Positions 10,798-18,933 of a stretch of 64,000 nt of DNA are shown here, piece after piece. Every line of letters begins with the position of its first letter. The first letter of the stretch is position 1. This stretch comes from Klenkia marina (lineage in GTDB: Bacteria; Actinomycetota; Actinomycetes; Mycobacteriales; Geodermatophilaceae), in assembly GCF_900101025.1 (NCBI RefSeq), contig NZ_FMUH01000005.1:186001-250000 (forward strand), read 5' to 3'. A model generated the notes under the pieces. That model was given only the letters and a program-made list of their open reading frames with translations. It ran no database searches and was not told where the DNA came from. The position numbers and the translations under genes are program-made.

Positions 10798-12716
10798 GCA
10801 CGCCCGACCCCGTCTTCGCCGCCTTCACCGCCGCCGGGCTCTGGCCCGGGCTGGGCAAGCGCGCGGCCGCCGAGCTGCCCGGCGCCGGCATCGTGCGCCC
10901 GGACGACGTCACCGCCGACAACCTGGTCAAGCTGCCCCGGGTCGGGCGCCAGCGCGCCGAACGGCTGTTCTCCTCCTTCCTCGCCGCGGGCCCCGCCTAC
11001 GAGGTCGTCGAGATGCTGGCCGCCGCGGGCCTGCCGGCCAAGCTGGCCGCCGGCGTCTCCGACGTCCTGGGCCCCGACGCCGCGCGGCGCCTGCGTGACG
11101 ACCCGTGGCGGCTGCTGCTGCTCAACCAGGTCACCCTCGCCGACGCCGACCGGCTGGCCATCGCCGTGCTCAAGGGCGCCGACCGGCAGGACTCCCGCCG
11201 CGGCCGGGCGCTGGTCGCGCTCACCCTGCGGACGGCGACGCGCGACGGGCACACCGTGCTGCCGGTCGACCAGGTGCTGTCGGCGCTGCGCGCCGAGGGC
11301 GTGGACGACGTGGCCGCCGCGGTGGTCGCCGCGGTGGACAGCGGCGACGTCCTGGAGCACGAGCCCCCCTTCGACGAGGAGTCCGAGGACGAACCGGACC
11401 CCTCGCTGCGCACCCTCAGCCTGGCCCGGTACGGCATGGCCGAGGACGCCGTGGCCGAGAGCATCGCCCGGCTGGCCGCCACCGCCGAGCCGATCGCGCC
11501 GGCCGGCGCGGTGAAGAGCGTGGCCGCAGGGCTGGACCCCGCGCAGAAGGCCGCCGTCGTCCAGGTGCTGTCGGCCGGGGTCAGCCTGCTCACCGGCGGC
11601 CCCGGCACCGGCAAGAGCCGCACCGTGGCCAGCGTGGTGAAGCTGCTGCAGGCCAAGGGCACCGAGGTGGCGCTGGCCGCCCCGACCGGCCGGGCGGCCA
11701 AGCGGCTCGAGGAGCTGACCGACCACCCGGCCACCACGGTGCACCGGCTGCTGGGCGCGCAGGGCATGACCGGCGGGTTCGCGCGCAACGAGGAATGGCC
11801 GCTGGACGCCGACGTCGTGGTGGTCGACGAGGCCTCGATGCTCGACGTCGAGCTCACCGCCGCGCTGCTGGAGGCCTGCCCCGACGGCACCCACCTGCTG
11901 CTGGTCGGCGACCCCGCGCAGCTGCCCTCGATCGGCCCCGGGCACGTGCTGGGCGACCTCATCGACTCCGGCGTCGTGCCGGTCACCGAGCTGACCACGC
12001 TGCACCGGCAGGCCGAGGGCGGCGCCATCGCGACGCTGGCCACCGGGGTGCGCTCGGGTGAGCTGGTGCAGGTGGCGGCGAAGGACCGCGAGGTCGTCAT
12101 CGTGCCGGCGCAGGGCAGCGCCGAGGCCGCCCGCCGGGTGGTGCAGCTGGTCACCGACTCGATCCCGCGCGTGCTCTCGATCGACCCGTCGACCGTGCAG
12201 GTCGTGACGCCCGTGCACCGCGGCCCGGCCGGGACCATCGAGCTCAACAAGGCCCTGAAGGCGGTGCTCAACCCCGGCGACGGCACGGTGTGGGGCTTCG
12301 ACGTCGGCGACCGCGTCGTGGCCACCGCCAACCACCTCGACCTCGAGCCGGTGGGGTTCGCCAACGGCGAGGTCGGCGTGGTCACCGGCACCGGCGACGG
12401 CACCCTGTCGGTGGACTTCAGCTCCGGCCCCTGCACCTTGCCCACCTCGGCGCTGGGCGACCTCAAGCACGGCTGGGCGATCACGGTGCACCGGGCGCAG
12501 GGGTCGGAGTGGCCGGGCGTGGTCGTCGTCCTGCCGCCCGAGGCCGGCGGGATGCTGTCGCGCCCGCTGGTCTACACCGCGCTCACCCGGGCGCAGAAGC
12601 ACCTGTCGATCGTGCACGCCAGCGGCGCGGCCCTGGCCCGCGCGGTGCGGGAGGTCGACGTGAAGCCCCGCCGCACGAGGCTGGCCGCCCTGCTCCGCGA
12701 GCACGTCGAGGCGTAG
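10794..12716 (+). CDS. RecD-like ATP-dependent DNA helicase
   Basis: A 640-residue superfamily 1B helicase related to RecD2/TraA-type enzymes. An N-terminal half with helix-hairpin-helix character (LVKLPRVGRQRAERLF) is followed by Walker A GGPGTGKS (about 265), Walker B VVDEASMLD, motif III LLVGDPAQLPSIG, and the C-terminal VHRAQGSEWP and YTALTRAQKHL motifs. It is distinct from the recD subunit at 31763-33580, which belongs to the recCBD operon. It is coupled to the aldo/keto reductase by an ATGA overlap. Likely 5'-3' polarity comes from the family; its role in repair is inferred. Confidence 0.88.
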   Translation: MSTPDPVFAAFTAAGLWPGLGKRAAAELPGAGIVRPDDVTADNLVKLPRVGRQRAERLFSSFLAAGPAYEVVEMLAAAGLPAKLAAGVSDVLGPDAARRLRDDPWRLLLLNQVTLADADRLAIAVLKGADRQDSRRGRALVALTLRTATRDGHTVLPVDQVLSALRAEGVDDVAAAVVAAVDSGDVLEHEPPFDEESEDEPDPSLRTLSLARYGMAEDAVAESIARLAATAEPIAPAGAVKSVAAGLDPAQKAAVVQVLSAGVSLLTGGPGTGKSRTVASVVKLLQAKGTEVALAAPTGRAAKRLEELTDHPATTVHRLLGAQGMTGGFARNEEWPLDADVVVVDEASMLDVELTAALLEACPDGTHLLLVGDPAQLPSIGPGHVLGDLIDSGVVPVTELTTLHRQAEGGAIATLATGVRSGELVQVAAKDREVVIVPAQGSAEAARRVVQLVTDSIPRVLSIDPSTVQVVTPVHRGPAGTIELNKALKAVLNPGDGTVWGFDVGDRVVATANHLDLEPVGFANGEVGVVTGTGDGTLSVDFSSGPCTLPTSALGDLKHGWAITVHRAQGSEWPGVVVVLPPEAGGMLSRPLVYTALTRAQKHLSIVHASGAALARAVREVDVKPRRTRLAALLREHVEA

Positions 12717-12750
12717 GCCCCGCCGCCGCTCGCCCCCGCCACCCCACCGC

Positions 12751-12823
12751 CCGCCGAGGCGAGGGAGCCCCTCCACCACGCGCGGAGCGGATCCGTGGTG
12801 GAAGGGATCCCTTGCCTCGGCGG
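12751..12823. repeat. Intergenic palindrome, copy 2 of a two-copy family
   Basis: Arms 12751-12780 and 12794-12823 are reverse complements at 27 of 30 positions with a 13-base spacer. The element follows the helicase stop by 34 bases and precedes the ABC-F gene. It shares AAGGGATCCCTT, CCACCACG and CGGAGCGG with the copy at 6602-6660. It could terminate helicase transcription or be a REP-like dispersed element. Confidence 0.8.
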
Positions 12824-12925
12824 AATTCGGGTGCGCAGCCGGGCCGCGCTGGGGCATCCTCGTCGTCGTGCTGTGACACCTCGCCCTCCGCCCCCTCCCC
12901 CGGCGAACCCCCGCGAGGTCCTCCC

Positions 12926-14548
12926 GTGTCCATCACGCTCAACGCCCTGTCCTTCTCCTGGCCCGACGGCACCCCGGTGCTCGACGGCATCGGCGCGACC
13001 ATCGGGCCCGGCCGCACCGGGCTGGTCGCGCCCAACGGCGGGGGGAAGTCCACCCTGCTGCGGCTGATCACCGGCGAGCTCGCCCCCACCGCCGGGTCGG
13101 TCACGGTGGACGGCGTCCTGGCCCACCTGCCGCAGGACCTCCCGCTCACCGCGGCCGGCACGGTCGCCGACGTGCTCGGCGTCGCCCCGGTGCTGGCCGC
13201 GGTCGCCGCTGTCGAGCGCGGGGACGCCGACCCGGCGCACTTCGACACCATCGGCGAGGACTGGGACGCCGAGGAGCGCGCCACCGCGCAGCTGGACCGC
13301 CTCGGTCTCGGCGACGTCCAGCTCGACCGGCCCCTCAGCACGCTCAGCGGCGGCCAGGTGGTCGCCGTCGGCCTGGCCGGCCGGTTGCTCCGCCGTCCCG
13401 ACGTCCTGCTGCTCGACGAGCCGACGAACAACCTCGACCGCCGCGAGCGCGACCGGCTGGCCGGCGTCGTCGAGGCGTTCGCGGGCACGCTGCTGGTGGT
13501 CAGCCACGACCGCGAGCTGCTCCAGCGCATGGACCGCACCGCCGAGCTCACCCGTGGCTCGCTGCGCACCGTCGCCGGGGGGTTCGGCGAGTGGGAGGCC
13601 GTCGTCGCCGCCGAGCAGGCGGCCGCGGAGCGGGACGTGCGGGGCGCCGAGCAGGCGTTCAAGCGCGAGAAGCGGGAGCGCCAGGAGGCCCGCGAGCGGG
13701 CCGAGCGGCGCAGCTCGTCAGCGGCCCGCCGGGCCCCGGACGCCGGCATCCCGAAGATCCTGCTCGGCGCCCGCGTGCGCCGGGCCCAGGAGTCGGCTGG
13801 TCGGGCGATGAGCACGCACGGCGCCCGGGTCGACGACGCCCGCGCCCGCCTGGACCGCGCCGAGGCAGCCCTGCGGGACGACGCCGTCATCGCCCTCGAG
13901 CTGCCCGGGACCCGCGTACCGGCCGGCCGCACCGTGGTGGAGGCCGAGGGGGTCCACGTCCGCGGGCTGTTCCCGGGCGGGGTGGACCTGGTGCTGCGCG
14001 GACCCGAGCGGGTGGCGCTGGTCGGCGGCAACGGGTCGGGCAAGACCACGCTGCTGCGGCTGCTGGCCGGCGAGCTGCCTCCGGACGCGGGCACGGTGGC
14101 CCGGGCGCAGGGGCGGGTGGCGTACCTGTCGCAGCGGCTAGACCTGCTCGACCCCGGGGTGACCGTCGCCGACGCGCTCGCCGCGACCGCGCCCGACCGC
14201 CCGGAGTCCGAGCGGCTCACCCTGCTGGCCCGCTTCCTGTTCCGGGGCACGCGGGCGCACCTGCCGGTGGGTGCGCTGTCGGGGGGCGAGCGGCTGCGGG
14301 CGACGCTGGCCTGCGTGCTGTTCGCCGACCCGCCCCCGCAGCTGCTGCTGCTCGACGAGCCGACCAACAACCTGGACCTGACCAGCGTCGCGCACCTGGT
14401 GGGTGCGCTGCGCGCCTACGAGGGGGCGCTCGTCGTCGCGAGCCACGACGAGCGCTTCCTCGCCGAGCTCGCGCTCGACCGGCGGGTGGAGCTCTCGGGC
14501 GGGCGACTCAGTCCGTGGTCCGGCAGCACCGCTTCGCCGCGCACATGA
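12926..14548 (+). CDS. ABC-F family ATPase
   Basis: Soluble protein of 540 residues with two ABC ATPase domains and no membrane segment, typical of ABC-F ribosome-associated proteins. First domain: Walker A APNGGGKST (about 35), signature LSGGQ, Walker B LLLDEPTNNLD. The charged linker (about 220-280, many Arg and Glu) is the helical hairpin that reaches the ribosome. Second domain: Walker A GGNGSGKTT, LSGGERLRA, again LLLDEPTNNLD. The domain style resembles actinobacterial antibiotic-protection ABC-F proteins, but housekeeping translation factors share the architecture, so resistance is only possible. Its 3' end overlaps the convergent DUF2470 gene by 41 bases. Confidence 0.9.
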   Translation: MSITLNALSFSWPDGTPVLDGIGATIGPGRTGLVAPNGGGKSTLLRLITGELAPTAGSVTVDGVLAHLPQDLPLTAAGTVADVLGVAPVLAAVAAVERGDADPAHFDTIGEDWDAEERATAQLDRLGLGDVQLDRPLSTLSGGQVVAVGLAGRLLRRPDVLLLDEPTNNLDRRERDRLAGVVEAFAGTLLVVSHDRELLQRMDRTAELTRGSLRTVAGGFGEWEAVVAAEQAAAERDVRGAEQAFKREKRERQEARERAERRSSSAARRAPDAGIPKILLGARVRRAQESAGRAMSTHGARVDDARARLDRAEAALRDDAVIALELPGTRVPAGRTVVEAEGVHVRGLFPGGVDLVLRGPERVALVGGNGSGKTTLLRLLAGELPPDAGTVARAQGRVAYLSQRLDLLDPGVTVADALAATAPDRPESERLTLLARFLFRGTRAHLPVGALSGGERLRATLACVLFADPPPQLLLLDEPTNNLDLTSVAHLVGALRAYEGALVVASHDERFLAELALDRRVELSGGRLSPWSGSTASPRT

Positions 14549-15281
14549 GCCGGTGCACGGCCGGGCCGAGGTCGGCCTCGCAGGTCACCGGGGCGTCGAA
14601 GGGCACCCGGACGTCGCGGTGCCCCCGCGCGCCCTCGATGCGCAGCCGGAAGCCGGCCCGGTCCAGGCCCAGCGGACGCACGACGTCTCCCGCGGCCAGC
14701 CAGCCGCCGGGGATCCGCGAGCGCAGCAGCGCCAGCTCACCGGGGTGGTCGGCGTCCAGGTGCTGCAGGGCCGACGCCTCGACCGCGACCAGCGGGTCGG
14801 GGGCGGCCGCGGCGTAGTCCTCGGGGGTCAGCTCGACCGTGGTGCCGCTCTCCCCCAGCACGACCTCGGCGAGGTCCATGCGCAGCAGCACCGCGCCGCG
14901 GCCCACGTCGAGCAGCGCGCCGGCGGGCTGCACCTCGGCGAACGCCAGCGCGACGGCCCGCTCGTCCTCGGCGCGCACGGTGGTGAGCCAGCCCGACAGC
15001 CACAGCTGCGCCCGCACCTGGTCACGCAGCGGGACGGGGGCGTGGTCGGTGACCATCAGCAGGGCGGGCAGGTCCCCCTCGGGGGCGGACCAGACCACGT
15101 GGAGCAGCTCGCCGTCCTCGGGGACGACGAGGAACACCTGGCCGGCCCGGGTCGTGGCGTGGGCGAGCACCCGGGAGCCGGAGACGCCGGCGGCGCAGAC
15201 GGCGGCCGAGGGGCGGCAGGCGACGCTGCGGGCGCGCTCGGCGGCGCTCGGCCGGACGGCGGACGGGGTGGTCGACGTCAT
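14508..15281 (-). CDS. DUF2470 protein (HugZ-like, haem/iron associated)
   Basis: A 257-residue protein whose last third is a DUF2470 domain (ASALQHLDADHPGELALLRS through AVHRLMCAAKR). The N-terminal part is a degenerate pyridoxamine-5'-phosphate-oxidase-like split barrel. Related two-domain proteins include haem-utilisation HugZ and chloroplast proteins of tetrapyrrole metabolism, so haem breakdown or binding is plausible but not proven. A good DtxR/IdeR-type box (15307-15325) sits 25 bases upstream of its start, which fits iron repression. Convergent overlap with the ABC-F gene; divergent from rpsD. Confidence 0.82.
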   Translation of the reverse strand: MTSTTPSAVRPSAAERARSVACRPSAAVCAAGVSGSRVLAHATTRAGQVFLVVPEDGELLHVVWSAPEGDLPALLMVTDHAPVPLRDQVRAQLWLSGWLTTVRAEDERAVALAFAEVQPAGALLDVGRGAVLLRMDLAEVVLGESGTTVELTPEDYAAAAPDPLVAVEASALQHLDADHPGELALLRSRIPGGWLAAGDVVRPLGLDRAGFRLRIEGARGHRDVRVPFDAPVTCEADLGPAVHRLMCAAKRCCRTTD

Positions 15282-15306
15282 CGTGGGTCCTCGCTTCGGG
15301 TGTGAG

Positions 15307-15325
15307 TAAGGTGAGGCTAACCGAA
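15307..15325. promoter_or_regulatory. Probable IdeR/DtxR iron box
   Basis: TAAGGTGAGGCTAACCGAA matches the actinobacterial iron-box consensus TTAGGTTAGGCTAACCTAA at 16 of 19 positions, with the half-site core GGCTAACC intact. It lies between the divergent DUF2470 and rpsD genes, 25 bases from the DUF2470 start and 12 from the rpsD start. Iron-bound IdeR would be expected to repress at least the DUF2470 gene. Confidence 0.75.
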
Positions 15326-15337
15326 TGAGGAGGACCC

Positions 15338-15952
15338 GTGAACACCCCCCGACCGAAGGTGCGCCTGTCCCGCGCGCTGGGCATCCCGCTGACCCCCAAG
15401 TGCGTCAAGTACTTCGAGCGGCGGCCGTACCCGCCGGGCGAGCACGGCCGCAAGCGCAAGAGCACCAGCGACTACAAGACGCGGCTGCTGGAGAAGCAAC
15501 GGCTGCGCGCCCAGTACGACATCAGCGAGACCCAGCTGCGGCTGGCCTTCGACCGGGCGAAGAAGCAGGGCCGCAACACCGGCGCGAAGACCGGCGAGGC
15601 GCTGCTGCTGGACCTGGAGTCGCGGCTGGACGCCACGGTGCTGCGTGCCGGGTTCGCCCGCACGATCTACCAGGCCCGCCAGGTCGTGACCCACCACCAC
15701 GTCACCGTCAACGGGCGGCGGGTCGACCGGCCGAGCTACCGCGTCGAGCCCGGCGACGTCGTCGCGATCGCCGAGCGCAGCAAGCCCAAGCAGCCCTTCC
15801 AGGTCGCCGCGAGCGGCGCGCACGCCGAGGCGCCGAAGTACCTCGACGTCCGCCTGGCCGAGCTCACCTGCTTCGTGGCCCGCCGGCCCCAGCGCAGCGA
15901 GATCCCCGTGCAGTGCGAGGAGCAGCTGGTCGTGGAGCACTACTCCCGCTGA
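15338..15952 (+). CDS. rpsD: Ribosomal protein S4 (stand-alone locus)
   Basis: Small-subunit assembly protein S4, 204 residues, with the N-terminal RPKVRLSRALGIPLTPK, RPYPPGEHGR, and the S4 RNA-binding domain SRLDATVLRAGFARTIYQAR. It resembles the Streptomyces-type S4 more than the form encoded in the mycobacterial alpha operon. No S13, S11 or rpoA gene is adjacent, so this is either a relocated sole copy or a paralogue. No CxxC zinc pair is present. A strong GAGGAGGA ribosome-binding site lies seven bases before the GTG start. It begins just beyond an IdeR-type box and ends in a strong terminator. Confidence 0.96.
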   Translation: MNTPRPKVRLSRALGIPLTPKCVKYFERRPYPPGEHGRKRKSTSDYKTRLLEKQRLRAQYDISETQLRLAFDRAKKQGRNTGAKTGEALLLDLESRLDATVLRAGFARTIYQARQVVTHHHVTVNGRRVDRPSYRVEPGDVVAIAERSKPKQPFQVAASGAHAEAPKYLDVRLAELTCFVARRPQRSEIPVQCEEQLVVEHYSR

Positions 15953-15980
15953 TCGACCAGGCCCGAGCCCGACGGTCCGC

Positions 15981-16023
15981 CTCGTCGCGGTGTGCGGATT
16001 CTCGCCCCGCACACCGCGACGAG
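15981..16023. terminator. Strong bidirectional hairpin after rpsD
   Basis: CTCGTCGCGGTGTGCGG (15981-15997) and its exact reverse complement (16007-16023) form a 17-bp stem with a nine-base loop, placed between the convergent rpsD and small membrane-protein genes. No U-tract follows, as is common in GC-rich actinobacteria. Confidence 0.8.
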
Positions 16024-16028
16024 CCGGG

Positions 16029-16478
16029 TCAGTCGGAGTTCCGCCGCAGCGCCCGGCGAGGGCCGACGACCGCCCAGCCCGTGGGGATCAGCCACACCAG
16101 TCCCCACACGTAGGCGGAGTCCCACCGCTCGGTCAGGACGACGAACACCAGGACACCCACCGCCGCAGCGACCCACAGCAGCCCGGAGACGACCTGCCAC
16201 TGCCGGGACCGCGAGGTGGGACGAGGTGCGGCCTCGGCGGCCAGCTCGACGACGGCGGCGCGCTCGGCTGGGTCGTCCAGGCGCTTGCCCCACAGCACCG
16301 CGTTCTCCACCCGAGCCATCGCGGCCGGTCCGAGCCCGTGCCGGCGCATCGTGTCGCCGAACGGGTCCCGCTCGTGACCCGGCCTCGACCGCGACCAGAT
16401 CGCCCGCCGGCTCCACCACACGGCGACCACCGGGAGCCCGACGAGCAGCACCAGCACGGCACCGATCGCCCAGCCCAT
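16029..16478 (-). CDS. Small membrane protein of unknown function
   Basis: About 149 residues. An N-terminal hydrophobic segment (AIGAVLVLLVGLPVVAVWW, about 4-22) is followed by a charged cytosolic stretch with DPFGDTMRRHGLGPAAMARVENAVLWGKRL. Two closely spaced membrane helices follow (VVSGLLWVAAAVGVLVFVVL and AYVWGLVWLIPTGWAVVG), and the tail is basic. I do not recognise a characterised family. The ATG start is chosen; a GTG 18 bases upstream is also possible. Convergent with rpsD and divergent from the glycosyltransferase across a palindromic repeat. Confidence 0.75.
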   Translation of the reverse strand: MGWAIGAVLVLLVGLPVVAVWWSRRAIWSRSRPGHERDPFGDTMRRHGLGPAAMARVENAVLWGKRLDDPAERAAVVELAAEAAPRPTSRSRQWQVVSGLLWVAAAVGVLVFVVLTERWDSAYVWGLVWLIPTGWAVVGPRRALRRNSD

Positions 16479-16516
16479 GGGCGAATGATCACGCACGCCC
16501 CACCCCCGGACCCGTC

Positions 16517-16583
16517 GATCATGCAGCAGGAGCACCTCGACACGCCGGTGGACGGCGTGTCGAGGTGGCCCAACTGCATGATC
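16517..16583. repeat. Palindromic repeat with GATCATGCAG ends, copy 1
   Basis: Outer arms GATCATGCAG (16517-16526) and CTGCATGATC (16574-16583) enclose a second perfect stem, CACCTCGACACGCCG (16533-16547) with CGGCGTGTCGAGGTG (16553-16567). The element lies 69 bases upstream of the glycosyltransferase. The same outer ends occur at 17790-17860 just downstream of that gene. It encodes no protein. Confidence 0.85.
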
Positions 16584-16652
16584 AACGCGTTGGGCAGGTG
16601 GGGGACACCTCCTCGACACCCCTCGGCCAGGTCGGGCCCCCACCGTGGGGCG

Positions 16653-17771
16653 GTGCGCATCGTGCTCGTGGCCAACCTGCACCACCCCACCTCCGGCGGG
16701 CTGCGGACCGCGGTCGACCGGCTCGCCCTCGGCTACGCCCAGCGCGGCCACGCGGTCGCCGTCGTCGTCCCGGGGGCCCGCACCGCCGGCGACCCCGCCG
16801 ACGTGGGGCCCGGCACGGTCACCCGGCTGACCCTGGCCGCCCCGCGCGTCCCGGGCACCGGCGGCTACCGGCTCATGGACCCCTGGCGCGTGCGCCGGCT
16901 GCTCGACCAGCTCGGCCCCGACCGCATCGAGGTCTCCGACCGGACGACGCTGCGCGGGCTGGGCAGGTGGGCCGCCGACCGCGGCGTGCCCACGCTGGTG
17001 CTCGCCCACGAGCGGCTGGACCGGCTGCTCACCCAGTGGCTGCTGCCCCCGCGGGCCGCGCGCCGGGTCGCCGACGCCGCCAACCGCCGCACCGCGCGCG
17101 GCCACGACCTGGTGGTGTGCAGCACCGACTTCGCCGCCGAGGAGTTCGCCCGGCTGGGCACGGAGGTCGCCCAGGTACCGCTGGGCGTCGACCTGCGCAC
17201 CTTCGCCCCCGACCGGTTCGACGCCCGGCTGCGTGCCGAGCTGCTGGACCGCTCCGACGTCCTGCTGGTGCACTGCGGACGCCTGTCAGCCGAGAAGCAC
17301 CCCCAGCGGTCGGTCGACACCCTGGTCGACCTCCGGTCCCGCGGGGTGCGCGCCACGCTCGTCGTCGTCGGGGACGGACCCCAGTCGGCCAGGCTGCGGG
17401 CCGCCGCGGCGGGCCTGCCGGTGCGCTGGCTGGGTCACGTCGCCGACCGCGGCCGGCTGGCCGCGCTGCTGGCCAGTGCGGACGTCGCCCTCGCGCCGGG
17501 GCCGCACGAGACGTTCGGGCTCGCGGGGCTGGAGGCGCTGGCCTGCGGCACCCCGGTCGTCGCCTCGGCCAGCTCGGCGCTGCGCGAGCTGGTGACCGGC
17601 GGGCAGCACGGCGCGGCGGTGGCCGACGACGCCACCGCCTTCGCCGACGGGGTGCAGCGGGTGCTGGCGCTGCCGGTCGACGTGCGCAGGCAGGCGGCAC
17701 GCGCCCGGGCCGCCGACTTCCCGTGGTCGGTCGCGGTCGACCGGATGCTCGACCTGCTGCCGGCCGCGTGA
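16653..17771 (+). CDS. GT4 glycosyltransferase, PimC-like mannosyltransferase
   Basis: A 372-residue retaining GT-B glycosyltransferase of family GT4. The N-terminus (SGGLRTAVDRLALGYAQRG, then VVVPGAR) and the middle (LEQ-like DRIEVSDRTTLRGLGRWA, LAHERLDRLL) closely resemble mycobacterial PimC, which adds a mannose to phosphatidylinositol mannosides. The donor-site EX7E motif is in GPHETFGLAGLEALACGTPVV. No membrane segment is seen, so it should act at the inner face of the membrane using GDP-mannose (family inference). The GTG start gives VRIVLVANLHHP. It stands alone between two related palindromic repeats, which could mark a mobile cassette. Confidence 0.85.
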   Translation: MRIVLVANLHHPTSGGLRTAVDRLALGYAQRGHAVAVVVPGARTAGDPADVGPGTVTRLTLAAPRVPGTGGYRLMDPWRVRRLLDQLGPDRIEVSDRTTLRGLGRWAADRGVPTLVLAHERLDRLLTQWLLPPRAARRVADAANRRTARGHDLVVCSTDFAAEEFARLGTEVAQVPLGVDLRTFAPDRFDARLRAELLDRSDVLLVHCGRLSAEKHPQRSVDTLVDLRSRGVRATLVVVGDGPQSARLRAAAAGLPVRWLGHVADRGRLAALLASADVALAPGPHETFGLAGLEALACGTPVVASASSALRELVTGGQHGAAVADDATAFADGVQRVLALPVDVRRQAARARAADFPWSVAVDRMLDLLPAA

Positions 17772-17789
17772 TGCTCGGCCCCTGCACAA

Positions 17790-17860
17790 TTGATCATGCA
17801 GAACGGCAACGCCGACCCGCCGACGGTGCGCACGCCACCGTTGCAGTTCTGCATGATCAA
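17790..17860. repeat. Palindromic repeat with GATCATGCAG ends, copy 2
   Basis: TTGATCATGCAGAAC (17790-17804) and its exact reverse complement (17846-17860) form a 15-bp outer stem; GCAACG (17806-17811) and CGTTGC (17839-17844) extend it inside. It lies 18 bases after the glycosyltransferase stop and shares the ends TGCATGATCAACGCG with the copy at 16517-16583. It may also terminate the glycosyltransferase transcript. Confidence 0.85.
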
Positions 17861-17919
17861 CGCGAGCGTTCTCGTTGCGCCGCCCTGCGGTCGACCCGGG
17901 GAACCCGCACGGTGGACCG

Positions 17920-18933
17920 ATGCGCCGCACCGCCGCCGTCCTGCTCCCCCTCGCCCTCCCCCTTGCCCTCGTGCTCGCCGGCTGCTCCTCCGGCGGGGAC
18001 GACGCCGCCCCCGCCGAGCAGCCGGCGAAGGCCGCCGAGCCGGCCGACTCCCCCGAGCTCACCACCGACCCGGCCGGGACGGTCGTCGACCTCGACCCCG
18101 ACGCGGAGGGGATGGTCTTCGACCCGGTGACCGGGCTGCTGGCCGTCGCCGTGCGGGACCCCAACCGGCTGGTGCTGACGAACGCGGACGGCGTCGTCCA
18201 GCGGGAGGTCATGCTGCCCGGGCACGCCCGGCACCTGCAGCTGGCTGCGCCCGGCGGGCCGGTGCTGGTGCCCGCCGAGGACTCCAACACCCTGGTGCAG
18301 GTGGCGCTGCCCGGCGGCGAGGTCACCGAGACCGAGGTCGGGGACTACCCGCACGACGCCGCGCAGGTCGCCAGCGGCCAGATCCTGGTCGGCGACGAGA
18401 TGGGGGGCACGCTCTCGGTGGTCACCGACGGCGAGGTCACCCAGACCTTCGACAGCCAGACCCAGCCCGGTGGCGTCGCGACGGTGGGCGACATCGCCGG
18501 CGTCGTCGACGTCGGTGCCTTCACCATCACGACCTACGACGTCGCGGCCGGCGAGCTGCAGACCGTGCTCGACGCCGGCGACGGGCCCACCCACGTTGTG
18601 GCCGACGGCCAGGGGCGGTTCCTGGTCGCCGACACCCGCGGTGACGCGATGCTGGTCTACGGCTCCGACCCGCTGGAGCTCACCGAGACCTACCCGCTCG
18701 ACGGCAACCCCTACGGCCTGGCGTACGACGCCGCCGACCAGGTCGTCTGGGTGACGCTCACCGCCACCAACGAGGTCGTGGGCCTGTCGACCGCCGGTGA
18801 CCAGCTGACCGAGGTCGCCCGGTTCCCGACCGTCCGCCAGCCGAACACGGTCGCGGTGGACCCCACGACCGGCCGGGTCTTCGTGGGCAGCCGGGAGACC
18901 GGGCAGCTGCAGCTGGTCGACGCCCGCGGCTAG
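17920..18933 (+). CDS. Secreted lipoprotein with YncE/NHL-like beta-propeller
   Basis: A 337-residue lipoprotein. The signal peptide has a typical Arg-rich start, a Leu/Ala core and lipobox LAGC with Cys22. An acidic, Ala/Pro/Glu-rich linker precedes a beta-propeller made of recurring blocks such as PNRLVLTNADG, SNTLVQVALPGG, GPTHVVADGQGRFLVADTRGD, and PNTVAVDPTTGRVFVG. Such propellers bind ligands or proteins outside the membrane; no catalytic motif is visible. Its position near the uppP/M20-peptidase genes recalls the mycobacterial lipoprotein LppL (Rv2138), a weak positional inference. Its stop overlaps that of the next convergent gene. Confidence 0.85.
   Translation: MRRTAAVLLPLALPLALVLAGCSSGGDDAAPAEQPAKAAEPADSPELTTDPAGTVVDLDPDAEGMVFDPVTGLLAVAVRDPNRLVLTNADGVVQREVMLPGHARHLQLAAPGGPVLVPAEDSNTLVQVALPGGEVTETEVGDYPHDAAQVASGQILVGDEMGGTLSVVTDGEVTQTFDSQTQPGGVATVGDIAGVVDVGAFTITTYDVAAGELQTVLDAGDGPTHVVADGQGRFLVADTRGDAMLVYGSDPLELTETYPLDGNPYGLAYDAADQVVWVTLTATNEVVGLSTAGDQLTEVARFPTVRQPNTVAVDPTTGRVFVGSRETGQLQLVDARG

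Noticed and set aside
9820-12716. Metabolic pathway including the aldo/keto reductase and helicase
   Set aside because: The overlap shows coupling only; the two proteins have no known shared function.
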